In this document: positions 16,890 through 28,400 of the stretch, piece after piece
Numbering within the stretch: the stretch's first letter is position 1
Layout: every line of letters starts with the position of its first letter
Made by a program: the position numbers and the translations under genes
The notes under the pieces: model-generated
What the model saw: the letters and a program-made list of their open reading frames with translations, nothing else
What the model was told of the DNA's origin: nothing
Database searches by the model: none
Source of the DNA: a virus
IMG/VR virus record: IMGVR_UViG_3300049783_000569
Location: 1-42,112 of that record
Length of the DNA stretch: 42,112 bases
Reading direction: 5' to 3' (one strand)

Positions 16890-17578
16890 CCTGGCGCTAC
16901 CCGAAGTGGGTCATCAAAGACACCCAACCCCTCGACCTCGATGACCTCAACGAGAACTTCTACGCCATGACAGAAGACTTGTATGGGCAGTTGAACGAGC
17001 ACAATTTCGCCACTTCAGCCTTCGACCGTGAGGACCTGGCAGACGACGTAGCTGTACAGCTGCACCAAGCGGCGGCATACGCCTCCCCCGGTGCCCGTGC
17101 GCTTCCAGCCAACGCCCTGACAGTGCAGAGCAATGCTGACTGGAGCGTGGTGGAAACCCATACGTTCCAGAATGTCCGTGAGTCCATGCTGCACATCATC
17201 TGGACCTTCCAAGCGGGCATACAACTGGAGACTCTTGCGGGCGCCTATGGGGACTACTCTGCCGCATCATCAGGTTGGGACTTTGCCCTCCGCATCAACG
17301 GTGCATTGGTGCCAGAGACCATATCGGGCACAGCCGACAGAGCCAATGAGAGTATGTCTATTGGGTTCACCCCAGGAGGCCTTCAAGTTGCCGGTGACGA
17401 AGATGTTAGGTGGTCTCCTGGCATCACGCATAATCGGTACCCTGTGCTGCTGGACGCTGTCATTCCTGTTGATGCTGGGGACGTTGTGGTAGAGCTCGTT
17501 GCCAGGATGTACGCGCCTTCCCTGCACAGGTTCGCGGTGTTCTCGCGTGAAGTCATTGGCTGGGAGATGGTGCGATGA
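16886..17578 (+). CDS. Tail appendage protein (first of three in tandem)
   Basis: A 230-residue probable tail protein. It opens with a short helical segment (LDLDDLNENFYAMTEDLYGQL) like the virion-anchoring ends of fibre or appendage proteins, then becomes beta-rich (WDFALRINGALV, VLLDAVIPVDAGDVVVELVARM). Both ends overlap neighbours by ATGA. The next two genes have a similar size and layout, suggesting a set of related or interacting appendage proteins. No receptor-binding motif is seen. Confidence 0.5.
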   Translation: MTWRYPKWVIKDTQPLDLDDLNENFYAMTEDLYGQLNEHNFATSAFDREDLADDVAVQLHQAAAYASPGARALPANALTVQSNADWSVVETHTFQNVRESMLHIIWTFQAGIQLETLAGAYGDYSAASSGWDFALRINGALVPETISGTADRANESMSIGFTPGGLQVAGDEDVRWSPGITHNRYPVLLDAVIPVDAGDVVVELVARMYAPSLHRFAVFSREVIGWEMVR

Positions 17579-18378
17579 GCTTTGATGCATACCAGCCAGG
17601 CGACTTCATCACAGCCAGCGGGTTGAACTCACGGTTCGCTACTATTGTTGCCCGGATTGACGGGCTCCCCGCTGATGCCCTACAGGATGCAGCACTGGAC
17701 CACACCCACAGGGGTACTGGGGCTGATGTTGTGGTGGCGAGCTTCACGGAGACAGTGCAGGGCAACATCATTGACACCCGCACAAACCCCTGGGTAGCCG
17801 ACGATTCAGACACTATGTCAGCGTCCACAGCGGGCACCGACCCCGGCTGGGGCGTGGTGGGCAACTCATCTAGTGATGCCCTGCAGACTACTTGGACAGG
17901 CATCGTTCTTGGCATGGCGGGTGCGGACAGGATTGCAGCAGCCTTTGTGCGGGCCAACGTGGAAGTGCTGCACATCAGGTATATCGATGCCGCAGTCACG
18001 GGCCAGCAGGTGGCACAATCCAATGCACTCACATCGGCCTTCGGCATCCAAATCTCCGGTCTTGTGTCGGGCGTAGACACATGGAAGACGCTGCCCCGTA
18101 CAGTGCGCCACTTGTCCGCCACAACCGTATCCGGCTGGGATGGTACTAGCGTTATACTATCCCATGCACCCGCTTTTCACGATGTGCCCCTGGCTACTTT
18201 GGTGACTGCACAAGACCTCACTGACCTGGGCATGACCAATCTGACCGGAATCCGTGTCGTCTCGGCCCTCTGCAATAACTTGACGTTTGACGCTACCGCC
18301 GCGGCCACCATAGCGCGCACAGTGTATCTGGGTGCCAGTCATATGACAGTGCTGCACTTGCACGCAGGAGATGCCTGA
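17575..18378 (+). CDS. Tail appendage protein (second of three)
   Basis: A 267-residue probable tail protein. The N-terminus (FITASGLNSRFATIVARIDGL) again looks like a helical anchor; the body is small-residue-rich and beta-like. A sequence near residues 45-55 (DHTHRGTGADVVV) resembles trimeric fibre strands with histidine-rich turns. It overlaps its neighbours (ATGA upstream, TGATG downstream). The gene contains a 10-pair hairpin at 18136-18164. Function is inferred from position. Confidence 0.5.
   Translation: MSFDAYQPGDFITASGLNSRFATIVARIDGLPADALQDAALDHTHRGTGADVVVASFTETVQGNIIDTRTNPWVADDSDTMSASTAGTDPGWGVVGNSSSDALQTTWTGIVLGMAGADRIAAAFVRANVEVLHIRYIDAAVTGQQVAQSNALTSAFGIQISGLVSGVDTWKTLPRTVRHLSATTVSGWDGTSVILSHAPAFHDVPLATLVTAQDLTDLGMTNLTGIRVVSALCNNLTFDATAAATIARTVYLGASHMTVLHLHAGDA
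18136..18164 (+). other. Intragenic hairpin with a TATACT box
   Basis: TGGGATGGTA (18136-18145) pairs with TACTATCCCA (18155-18164), 10 pairs including one G-U, around the loop CTAGCGTTA. The 3' side contains TATACT (18153-18158), close to a -10 box, but there is no matching -35 at the right spacing. It may be chance or an RNA structure in the tail mRNA. Confidence 0.35.
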
Positions 18379-19133
18379 TGGCAGGAATCGGCACCATAAC
18401 GAACGTGTTCGTCTCGGGCGTGCTGACGGACGCGGCCACCCTGGGCGCGAACCTTTACGACCCTTCGATAGCCACGTCGCTCGAGTTGCAGAATGGTAGG
18501 CTTGACGCAGGTAACCTTGCACCCGGTGTGGAGTTGCCTGCTCGAAAGTTCAAACCAGGCACGTTCACAGAAGCGAAGATGGTGGGCTGCACCGTCAACC
18601 GTGACCTCTTCCAGTCCGTATTGCCAGGGGGCTCCAATGTCGTGCGCCACCAGTCAGGGACCATCGCAGATGACCCTGCAGCTTTCATCCCACTGCCCGG
18701 TGGCATGGTCGAGTTCTACTTAGCCCATGCCCGTCCTGTCCTGTTCAGTTGGCAGGTCAACGCCACCAACGATGCGTACTGTGGGAATGTAAGTCCAGCT
18801 GTCCGCGCAGACCACAGATGCGGGGCCCTCCGCTTCGGCATCGACGGCACCTTCTATGGCTGGCAACGCCGTGCCCTCCGTGGCCGTGCCTTCCTTGCCA
18901 ATGTGTCAGCTGGCTCAAACCTAGAGTCTGCTGACCTCTTGTCCCACTTCGACCAACGCTGGTCGGGCCACCACTTCATCACAAGCATGTCTGCTGGCTG
19001 GCATCGGGCAGGCCTCTTTGTCGCGGGGGACTCCTTGGATATGTATTCATCCGGGGCCTTCAGCCGCACCGACGCCACGGGCCCCGGACAAACACGGGCG
19101 CGGACAACCAACATCAAGTACATAGCCTTGTAA
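18378..19133 (+). CDS. Tail appendage protein (third of three)
   Basis: A 251-residue probable tail protein, beta-rich after an N-terminal part with LTDAATLGANLYDPSIATSL. The region LELQNGRLDAGNLAPG resembles linker segments of fibre proteins. Aromatic and histidine-rich strands in the second half (WSGHHFITSMSAGWH) could form a binding surface. Its start overlaps the previous stop (TGATG). It closes the overlapping three-gene set; a Shine-Dalgarno-led gene follows after 15 bases. Receptor binding is possible but not shown. Confidence 0.5.
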   Translation: MAGIGTITNVFVSGVLTDAATLGANLYDPSIATSLELQNGRLDAGNLAPGVELPARKFKPGTFTEAKMVGCTVNRDLFQSVLPGGSNVVRHQSGTIADDPAAFIPLPGGMVEFYLAHARPVLFSWQVNATNDAYCGNVSPAVRADHRCGALRFGIDGTFYGWQRRALRGRAFLANVSAGSNLESADLLSHFDQRWSGHHFITSMSAGWHRAGLFVAGDSLDMYSSGAFSRTDATGPGQTRARTTNIKYIAL

Positions 19134-19148
19134 AACTTTGGAGGCCCC

Positions 19149-19586
19149 ATGCCCCTGGCAGACATTCCGGCAAATCTCGTGACCATGCTAGACAACGCTG
19201 TCAAAGCTGGCGATGCCATCCACGCCTTGAAGAAGTGGGGTTCAACTATCCAGTTGGGTACCCGGCTCAAGCTCATCGCTGACCCAACACCCCTTGATGG
19301 TGGCGCACTGACTGACGCTGCGTCTGTTGCTGTCGCCACCACGGCACCTGGGCGCACGGACTACACCCTGAACGTCGGCACCGAGACGCGCGAGTTGGCC
19401 CCATCAGGCACGGGCACTGCCTACGTCACTGTCACCATCGCGGCCACAGGGGGGCTCACGTTCCCCACGGGTATGCGAGTTGCGGGCACCGTGCCGGCTG
19501 CAGGTCTCTGCGCCGTGACATTCCTATACAATGTAGCCGAAGCCCAGTTCCATGCAGCTGTTGGCGAACTGGCAGTCAGCGCATAA
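19149..19586 (+). CDS. Unknown virion-region protein
   Basis: A 145-residue protein with its own strong Shine-Dalgarno (TTGGAGG). A helical start (IPANLVTMLDNAVKAGDAIHALKKWG) is followed by beta strands (YVTVTIAATGGLTF, AVTFLYNVAEAQFHAAV). It probably belongs to the virion, since it lies between tail appendage and internal virion protein genes. No family is recognised. Confidence 0.5.
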   Translation: MPLADIPANLVTMLDNAVKAGDAIHALKKWGSTIQLGTRLKLIADPTPLDGGALTDAASVAVATTAPGRTDYTLNVGTETRELAPSGTGTAYVTVTIAATGGLTFPTGMRVAGTVPAAGLCAVTFLYNVAEAQFHAAVGELAVSA

Positions 19587-19606
19587 GCAGCGCACTAGGA
19601 GACATC

Positions 19607-20080
19607 ATGGCAGGCGACTACTACAAGGGTGACTTCGGCGGTGCCTCTGGGCGCAACTTCAAAGCCAGGAAGGCACACAAGGCAAACCTCCGTTCAGGTC
19701 AAGCCGAAGCCAGCCTGGGTGTCAACCGGGGTGAGGTGGAGCGCGCCGCGAACACTGCAGCCACCGGGGCATCACAGCAGGTCGCAGCCCAGCAACGTGA
19801 GATGACACGCCAGAACATGGGCTCCGGTGTGCAGGCATCCGGTGCTGCTGGTGTGGCTCAACGCGGGTTGGCCAAGCAAGCAGCATCAGCTGGTGCTGCT
19901 GCCAAGATGTCTGCCCATGACATCGCTACACAAGCAGCAGAAGCCCGCAAGCAGCGGGCCTACGCACTTACAGAGCGTGAACGGGAGCGCAGACGCCAGA
20001 ACTCACAGTACGCTGGTGAGCTCGCTCTGAAGGGCGTTGAAGCCGCCTCTTCTGTTGCCGGCGCTGTATTGACCCCATAG
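19607..20080 (+). CDS. Small internal virion protein candidate
   Basis: A 157-residue, alanine-, glutamine- and arginine-rich helical protein (GASQQVAAQQREMTRQNMG, AEARKQRAYALTERERERRR). Size, composition and position just before two large helical proteins match the smallest ejection protein of T7-like phages (gp14-like), which enters the cell envelope during DNA ejection. The C-terminal ALKGVEAASSVAGAVLTP is mildly hydrophobic. A good Shine-Dalgarno (TAGGAGA) precedes the ATG. The call is by analogy; no sequence family is recognised. Confidence 0.5.
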   Translation: MAGDYYKGDFGGASGRNFKARKAHKANLRSGQAEASLGVNRGEVERAANTAATGASQQVAAQQREMTRQNMGSGVQASGAAGVAQRGLAKQAASAGAAAKMSAHDIATQAAEARKQRAYALTERERERRRQNSQYAGELALKGVEAASSVAGAVLTP

Positions 20081-20095
20081 ACTTAGGGAGGCATC

Positions 20096-22444
20096 ATGCC
20101 CACAGACGCAGAACGCATGGCCGCAATCAAAGCAGTTCATCAGCGTAACAACCCAGAGTTGTACAACGCCAATGGTGAATTGTTCTCTGACCTCGAGGAG
20201 CTTGATGAACTGACTGCACTCGGAGAGCGGGGAGGCCCATCGGAGGGGTGGGCCGAACGCTGGGATGCAGCAGCACAGGTGGATAATCCCGACTGGGTTG
20301 ACCCTGATGAACCTTTTGAACCGTCCACAGAGCATGAAGCCCGACAAGCCCTGGCCCGTGGGCCCGTGTCTCGTGGCGACCTGATGAACCAGTTGCGGCT
20401 CGCGCGCATCGACAGACGGCGACACACTATGGAGCAAGTGCGCCGTGGCATCACAGCCGGGGGAGACTCGCTTTCGGGCACCCCTGTCGGTGTTGCCGTG
20501 GCACGCCAGCGTGGAGGGGCTGACAACAGTGCGGAGCTCCAAGCCGGGTACATGGAGCAACTGGGTGAGCTCGAGACCGAGCGGGCCAAGCTGCGTGCTG
20601 GGATGCTCACAACCGGGGACGACAGGCAGGCCCAGATTGCTGACCTAGCTATGACCATGCTGGCCAACAAGATGATTCAGGAGGGGCACAGTAGTAGGTC
20701 TGCCATGGCTGATGCGCAACTTTCCTACGGTGCGACCATGGCTGTGGCAGGGCGGTATTGGGACCTTGATGCCGGCGTACAAGACGCTCTGCTAGAGGCA
20801 GGCATTTTGGGCGGCGGTGGCGCCACCTCTGGTGACCCCCGACTAGTTGAAGCCTTCGACGCATGGTTCGCAGCAAACGAAGACGACCCAACGAGTGACA
20901 AAGCAGGGGCCCAGTTGCGGGCCGCGTTCCCTGCCAATGATGAACGCGGCAGGGCTACTATGCTGGGTTGGGCAAAGAGCTTGCCTGGTGTGGAAGAAGC
21001 CATTGGGCGTGAAGAGGCAGCACGAGCTCAAGGCGAGCGCGGCACCGATGGGCGCTCCCGCGTCACCTCTGGCTGGGGCCAGGTGGTCCTAAGCACGCAA
21101 TCCGACCGGCGCCATCTAGGCTCACTCCTGGGTGAGCCCCCTCGTGGTGACGATGGCGAAGTGTTGCTGGACGAAAACGGAGAGCCACTGCCCCCCAACA
21201 CGGGCACGCTCATGCTGCAGCCAGAATCCCGCAGAGCCGCTGATGCCGCGTTGACCAAGCTACAGGAAATCTCGACTTTCGGCAGGTCTGATGACATCGG
21301 GACCTCTACCGCTGCCTATCTCGAGCAAGCTGCAGAACTCTTCGACGCGGGAGAGGGCCGCGCCAGGCTTGAAGAAGAGATTGCCAACTTCGGTAAGCCC
21401 TTGCAGGCACAGCTTGAAGGCAAGATTGCAGCCTTGGACCGCCCAACCACTGTCCGTGGCCAGCGTGACTCACTGCGTGAATCGGACGCTTTGCTCCCTC
21501 TCATGGAGTCAATAGCCTTGGAACAAGGGGTCAGCGTAAACGAGATTGACCGCGGTGTTGCACTCAACAAAGCAGAGAAGATGGAGCGCATCGAGTCCCA
21601 CGCAGCCCGTCAACGTACCCGGCGTGGCTCTAGGGACCTCATGGGTGACGCTGCCAGCACCACCAGGCGCCAGCTACTTAGTGGCCCTGGCAACTACCCC
21701 ACGGCGCCCGAAGCCCCAGCACCAGCCGGCACGGGCAATGAGGGTGTGGGCAGCACGGAGGCTTCAGCAGTGCCCTCGGGTGCTGACGCTCCCGAAGAAG
21801 AGGCACAGCGGGGCGCTGTTGGGGGTGCAGCAAGGGCATTGGCCTCTAGCGGCGATGAAGCTGAAGCTGTAGATGAGGGCGCATCGAATGCAGTGGAGGG
21901 GCCAGAGCAGGCTCCCATGTATGCTGCAGGAACCGCGTCGGCCCAGCGTCAAGCGATTGATGCCTACACCCAAGCTGCAGCAGCGAGCGCCCGTGGGGGT
22001 TCGGGGGCAGCAGGGGAAAGCACGAACCCTCCAGAGGGCATGGCTGATGTTGTACAGAAGGAGATTGAGGCCCGCACCCAGGCTGCGTATGCTGATGCCA
22101 ATTCTGCCGCAGAGTCGCCACCCCGTGCCACAAGTGCGCACAGGTTTTCTGACTGGCTCTCCAGCGGGCAGGTATTGACGGATGCGGGAGAACTTGTCCA
22201 ACGGGCCTCCGCACGGGGCCCCAGCGGCTATGCAGGGATGCCAAGGGGCAGGGGAACATCTGTCCACGACGCGGGCTCGCCTGGCCCCGGGGGGGCACAG
22301 CTGGCAGAAGCCGCTGACCCCACGGGGGCTGTGACCGCACGGATGGAAGCCCTAGCCATCAGGCGCCAAGTAGAGAGGCAGCGCAATGCGAAGACTCTCG
22401 TGGTAGACCCCTATGACCCTTATTCAGACCAGCCTTTGGAGTAG
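20096..22444 (+). CDS. Internal virion (ejection) protein, 782 residues
   Basis: A long, mostly helical, charged protein with a strong Shine-Dalgarno (AGGGAGG). Residues about 1-530 are helix-rich; roughly 530-700 is a low-complexity Ala/Gly/Pro/Glu linker (PEAPAPAGTGNEGVGSTE and similar), and the rest is Ala/Arg-rich. Length and position match the middle ejection protein of T7-like phages (gp15, about 750 residues), which forms part of the conduit across the envelope. No enzymatic motif is seen. It lies four bases before the giant protein gene. Confidence 0.55.
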   Translation: MPTDAERMAAIKAVHQRNNPELYNANGELFSDLEELDELTALGERGGPSEGWAERWDAAAQVDNPDWVDPDEPFEPSTEHEARQALARGPVSRGDLMNQLRLARIDRRRHTMEQVRRGITAGGDSLSGTPVGVAVARQRGGADNSAELQAGYMEQLGELETERAKLRAGMLTTGDDRQAQIADLAMTMLANKMIQEGHSSRSAMADAQLSYGATMAVAGRYWDLDAGVQDALLEAGILGGGGATSGDPRLVEAFDAWFAANEDDPTSDKAGAQLRAAFPANDERGRATMLGWAKSLPGVEEAIGREEAARAQGERGTDGRSRVTSGWGQVVLSTQSDRRHLGSLLGEPPRGDDGEVLLDENGEPLPPNTGTLMLQPESRRAADAALTKLQEISTFGRSDDIGTSTAAYLEQAAELFDAGEGRARLEEEIANFGKPLQAQLEGKIAALDRPTTVRGQRDSLRESDALLPLMESIALEQGVSVNEIDRGVALNKAEKMERIESHAARQRTRRGSRDLMGDAASTTRRQLLSGPGNYPTAPEAPAPAGTGNEGVGSTEASAVPSGADAPEEEAQRGAVGGAARALASSGDEAEAVDEGASNAVEGPEQAPMYAAGTASAQRQAIDAYTQAAAASARGGSGAAGESTNPPEGMADVVQKEIEARTQAAYADANSAAESPPRATSAHRFSDWLSSGQVLTDAGELVQRASARGPSGYAGMPRGRGTSVHDAGSPGPGGAQLAEAADPTGAVTARMEALAIRRQVERQRNAKTLVVDPYDPYSDQPLE

Positions 22445-22447
22445 CCC

Positions 22448-25400
22448 ATGCCCATCCCGAACCTAGCCGAGACCACCAGAGAGCAGACAGCGTTGGTGGA
22501 AGCCCGCATTGAGCGGGACCGGAAGGCTCGGGAAGATGCCGTTGCCCGGCGTGATGCACAGCGGGCAACGGTAGCGGCAGCACCCCCAGAGACCGTGGCA
22601 CCTGAATCTCCCGCTGCCCCTGAAGTGCCCGAGTATTCGGAGCCCGTGGGCACAGAGCAGCAGGCCCCCTCGTTGGGGAAGAAGCTGGTACGGGCAGCGT
22701 CACTCTTAACGACATCCCCCTATGACCCAGCTTCGGGCACTTTGAATTATGGGCTGCGCTCTGGGCTCCCAGGGTTCTTGACAGAGCTCTATGAAGAACT
22801 CACGGGCAACCCGTCATCGAAGAACCCCCTGTACCGGCCAACCATAGACACGGTGGCCCGGGGGGTCCAAGACTTGTACTCCGCTCGGGGAGAGCAAGTC
22901 GGCATCGAGGAGGCCAATGACCGCGTCCGCTACGACGCAGCGAGGACACTGGGTGCTACGGAAGAAGAAGCACGCAACATCAATTATGGCACCCCCCGGG
23001 CCCAGACAGAGATGATGGTAGCCTGGGGTGCTGACCTACTGGAGCGCAACAATGCAGCAGGGCGTGACCCGGCTGACACGATGTGGCTCACGGAAGGCGA
23101 GGGGCCAGAGAGCCCATGGGAGACACTGGACCTGACGCAGAGCCCGGATGGCGTCTACATCGACGAGGGGGCATACTTCCGTCGCCACTACTCCAGTCAA
23201 TATGACCGGCTGGTTCGTGAGAACCCGGCCATGCCTGACAGTGCTCGTCGGGCTCAAGCGGAGGCATCAGCCCGGGAGACCATGATGCGCTTCAAGGCCG
23301 GCACGGGCCTGGCCATTCCCTTCGTCATTGACGACCCCGAAGGGCACTACGCTTGGGTGAAGAGTGCGCCGTGGATGTTCCGTCCGTTCCTGGCGATGGC
23401 AACACCATCGCAGCAGTTTGTGCATCAGCGGTCGGGCACCAGGCGCGTCTTCAAGCACAACGGAGTGCTTGACTGGATGGGGCGCATCAGCATGACTACC
23501 TTGCTGTCTGCGTCTGTCATGGCAGAAGCGGACAGTGTGCATGGCGCATCGGAGAGCATAGGGGCGGCTACACATCGCTTGGCCCGCTACAGCACGGGCT
23601 TCTTGGGCCAACTGGGCCTGCATCTGCTGTCTCCAGATGAAGGTGTGGACAGCATCAGCGTCTACGACTTCGCCAACTCTGACCGGGTTCAGAAGTACCT
23701 GATGGATGGTGGGGATGCCTTCGACGCTACCATCCCAGTAGGCCTCGCGGTCAAGCGCCAACTGGGCAATCCAGAATGGGGTGACAGGGATGACTCGTGG
23801 AATGAAGCTGCTTGGCTCGGTGTGCCAGCGGTCTTCATGGGCATAATGGTAGAGCCCGACATCTTCGGGCCCGTCGTTGGTATGGCAGGTGGTGCCATCC
23901 GTGGAGGCTTGAAGGGGCTGGTAGCCACGCGCATGACGAAGCTGGCGACATTCATGGACAACGTGCCGTCTCGCTTGGGTAGTGCCGAAGACATGGCTAC
24001 TGTCACTGCACGTCTCACAGATGGGGGTGCCCTCGAGGCCACGCCCACCGTCCTGGCCCGTCTGGCAGAAGAAGACGGCATGGCCAGAGCACTTGAGCGC
24101 ATGGCTGGAGATGATGGGGTGCCACCCACCCTGGAGAGCCTGGTGGCCAGTGAGGGATTGCCCGGTGTGCTTGCCCGCCTGAAGGCAGAGAAGCAAAGAG
24201 TTGGGGTGAAGGCATTGCTCGCTGACCTGCGGGCCACCACAGCTTTGGGCCCAACGGCATCACACATCTTTGAGTTCGATGTGCTGGCCAAGATGAACGG
24301 CAACGGGGGCCTAGCAGCGACAGTCAATGACATGATTTACGCTTCCGATGTGGCCAAAAGCGCAGTCATGGCATTGGACTTGGAGCTCGCAGCTGCCCGT
24401 GGGACGGCTGAAGCTGAAGGCATTGCGCTCCAACGAGTCTACGCAGAGCAGTTTGCTGCCTTGGCTGAACGAGAGGCATTGCGCCTCCGGGTCCAAGCCG
24501 CGGAGTTTACCACCATCCGAATCGGAGGGGCTGCATCTGGTGTGACCGAAGCGACTGTCAAGGCAGAGCTCGCCACGATTGACGCGAGGCTGAAGGAACT
24601 GATGAGTGCCCCGGAGATTGCAACTATCCGCCGCACTGCGGACGCGGCAGATAAGCAAGTCGCCAAGTACGAGCGTCAGGCTGACAGACTGCAGACAAAC
24701 GCTGCCAGGCTTCCATCAATGTCCAGCGGCCAACGCGAGGCCTACCGGGCAATCGCAAATGCCCCACAATGGGCGGCGCCACCCCCGGGCACTCACAAGC
24801 GCGTGCTGAACAATCTAGTCCGCAAGGGCCTGATTGAGATGGACGATGCGGGTAAGGTGCGCCCGGTGGCACTCACCCCCTGGAGGGTTTCACCCCAGTT
24901 CACTACGGCGATGGACAACCTGGGCATTGCACAGAAGCAAGCCCTACGCCTGCGGGACACCCTTGAAGACACCATCAGGAAAGCACTGGGCGCATCGAGC
25001 CAGGAGCGCGCCAGGCTGATGCAACAGGGGGCCAAACTCCTCGAGCAAGCCCGGGCATTGGATGCTGTGAAGCAAGCCAAGAAGCTGCGGGCTGCACTGA
25101 ATGTACGGGACCGGATGATAGCCCGGATGCAGAAGGGCAAGTGGGCCAAAGCTGACATTCGGAGTGCCAAGGCTACCACCAAGTACGCAAAGATGTACAC
25201 CCAGGTCCAGGCAAACGCGGGCAAGATTGACATGGCAGCGTTGTACAAGGAAGCGTTCGCCCGTACATCGAAGGAATGGGGCCAGTCCCTCCGGTCCTTT
25301 GTGAAGATGATGGACGAGCCCTTGGACACGCAGCCTCACCGGGGGCTGCTCAAGGCTGCATTCAAGGGCAGACAAGATGGCAAGGTCGGCATTGACATTG

Positions 25401-28400
25401 CTGAACTGAACAGGCTGGTCAGCAAGACATTCGATGAAGGTGTGTTGGAAGAAGCTGCATCACGCGCGGGCCAAGGTGGCAGCAATCAGATGCGCTACTT
25501 GTTCGAGGTCATGGACAGTGCCACGGGGGGTGCCATCCCCTTCCCCGGCAGGGCAATGGAGGCCCCCAAGGCAATCAGTTGGCGCACTCCGAAGCAGATT
25601 CAGTTGCTCCAAGAGGGCCTGGAGCAAGTGGACATTGTGCGCAAGCAGATGAAGGTGGGACCCGCAAAACAGGCAGACCTGCTCATGCGGACCTACCTCA
25701 ATGACCCCGGGGCCCCGCTCAACGAAAACCTCATCAGCCGGGGCCTGCGCCAGATGACTCGCTGGGTCTATGGCTCCCTTGATGGCTTCGCTGTGGACAA
25801 GCAGCGCATGGGCAACTTCTCCGAGTTCATCTATCAGACATACCGGGGTGCGTCAGACAAGGCAGAACGGGCCAGGCATGAGATAGGGCGCCTGACGGAC
25901 GCCTCTGTGTTCAGAGAGCCCGGAATGTTGTTGGCGAATCTGGATGCCTGGATGACAACTACCGGGGCTATCAACATTCCCAATGCAGCACGCCTCCCGG
26001 GTGTGCTCGAGTCCACCTTATTCAACACCTCGTCCAGTCTGGCTCCTTGGGACCGCTTGGTCCTGTACACCCTGGAGATGAAGAGGGCAAAGCGCAAGCT
26101 GGGGGACAACAAGGCCCTCGAGGCCCTGGCCCGGGCTGCACTGCCTGAAGGCACATCGCTGCCCCAGGACATCAAAAGCGACCTGCTGGGCATTGCGTAC
26201 CGTGCGCTGACAGAGACCGGCGGCTTCCAAGGGGCTGTGGGGCGCACACCTGAAGCGTTCCTAGCCAGGTACAAACAGATGGCGGCAACCCAGATACAGC
26301 GCAGCACAGGCGGCATGGACCGTGCGCTACCCTCTCACCCCGGCACTCGAGCAGAAGTCATCGACAAGGGGCTACGCAGCCTGGAGAGCTTGAAGTTCGA
26401 CTTCGAGTACCGGAACCTCCGTGTCATGCGTATCTTTGCCGGTGCAGCCGCCCATGCGTCGGTCATGCGCCAAGCGACCAAAGAAGTCACCGCAGGTCTG
26501 GCTGGGGGCCTCTCTGTGGAAGAAGCCCGGGCACTGGCAAAGTGGGTTGATGGGCTGACCCCAGGAGCTCACGACCTAGACGCATGGCACTCTGTCATGC
26601 AGAAGCTAGGCATCACCTTCTTCCAGCGTGAACCGGAAGTCGTCTCGGGCATCCAGCAGATGAGCAAGGCTGCGCGTAGCCTAGACGCCCTCGAGATTCT
26701 GGACCGCACTGCGGGGCTGCAAGGGTTGAAAGGTGCGGGTGAACTCGGGCCTGCGTCCCGCTATGGCTACATCCCGACTGCGATGGCAACCGCCCTCGAG
26801 GGCTCCGTGGCTGACCTCATCAAGACACTGGATGCCAGGTCCTCGAAGGAATCTGCCAATGGCATAGTTGGTGACGCCTTCCGCACATACATCCAGCTTT
26901 GGAAGATTGGCAAGGTCACGGGCATTCTCATCCCGCGCCCGAAGTATTGGACGAACATGCTCATTGGAGACTGGGGCCAGATGATGGTGGAGCGCGGCAT
27001 TGTGGCTGCGACTCGAGTGTCCTTCCAGGCAGTGCCCGCGTTGCTTCCCTGGGGGCGCCACATCTCCGATGCTGCGGCAGAGATGTCCATGAAGTTCAAG
27101 GGCAAGCCCGTGTTGGGTGGACTGATGAATGCGCTCATCAACCCCCACATCGGGCGCATCTTCAGCGGCAAGGCTGGGCACTTGGAGACCGCTGCCGGTG
27201 ACTTCTATACCTATGACCGTGCGCGGGACTTCCTTGTCCGAGACGGCGTGATGGACAACATTGTCTCTGAAGAGTTGCTGCGCAGTTGGGACGAGATTGG
27301 ATGGGACAAACTGGGCATACTGTCGAAGGTGGGCAAGAAGATAGGCGTTGATGGGTCCTGGCAGAAGGCCCTGGCCGACCATGCCCGACTTGCCCAGCAG
27401 CGCCAGCGAGCGTTGCTCTACCTCGATGTGCTGCAACAGGGGGGCACCCGGGCAGAGGCGACGAAGGCTGTGCGTGATGCTCTGTACGACTGGAAGCACG
27501 GCATTGGCGCCTGGGACAGTGCTGCCTGGGCCGCGTTGCTCCCATTCTGGCGCTTCTGGAAGCTGGCCATGCGCCAAGCCATGCGTGGGGCAATCGAGCC
27601 CATGACGCGCCCAGAGGCCACCATCAGAGCCCTGGATGGACAGGGCGCCATCTCACAGACCATCAAGCAAGCGCGGATTGCCCAGGGCATCCCCTACTGG
27701 TCCACGATGCAGGACCCGGATGGGGACTATGACCAAACGCAGGAGTATTTCAACATTGCCTCCCTGTTCACGACCAATCAAGGCTGGGCTTCAGAGTCAG
27801 CTGTGGTGCTGTCCGCATGGGACAAGGCAGACCGTGACCAGTATTACGCAGCCACCGGGCGCGAAGCCCAAGGCTCAATGACCGTGCTGCCCCCGCTCAC
27901 ATCCATTGACACCATGGGGCCCTTGCTCACTACGGCGTTCTGGATGGCAGGGGGCGCTGTGGCCGCGGTACATCCTGACGTGTCAATGCCAGAAGACCCG
28001 GCTGGGGTCATGCTTGAGATTCTTGGTGTCTGGAAAGACCTCGTTGGTGGTCCCGTGCCAGAGATGTTGGAGTTGGCCAGCCAAGGCCCAGATGGGGCAG
28101 GCCGCACGCGGTCAGCATCCCAGGGGGCCATCGCCAAGTGGGAGCTCGTCAGAGGCGTCACAGGTGTCAACCTTGGGTTGGCGACGGCCAATGCAGATGG
28201 CACCGGGGGCACAGAGATGTCCACGATGCTCCGCGCGTTCGATGCCCTGGTGCCCGCGATTGGGGGTGAACTGACAGACATCTTCTCCTCTGTCAGCAAC
28301 AACCCACAGTACGAGGATGAGTTTATGAACCACTACTTCGTGGCAGTCAAGCACCTGCTGGGCATCCGTGAATACCCACAGGATGTGGAGACTCAAGTGG

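Noticed and set aside
18153-18158. TATACT as a promoter -10 box inside a tail gene
   Set aside because: No -35 box at 16-18 bases upstream; the sequence is part of a hairpin in coding sequence.
26681-27577. 298-codon minus-strand frame inside the giant virion gene
   Set aside because: Antisense shadow with His/Pro/Arg-rich composition and no independent signal.
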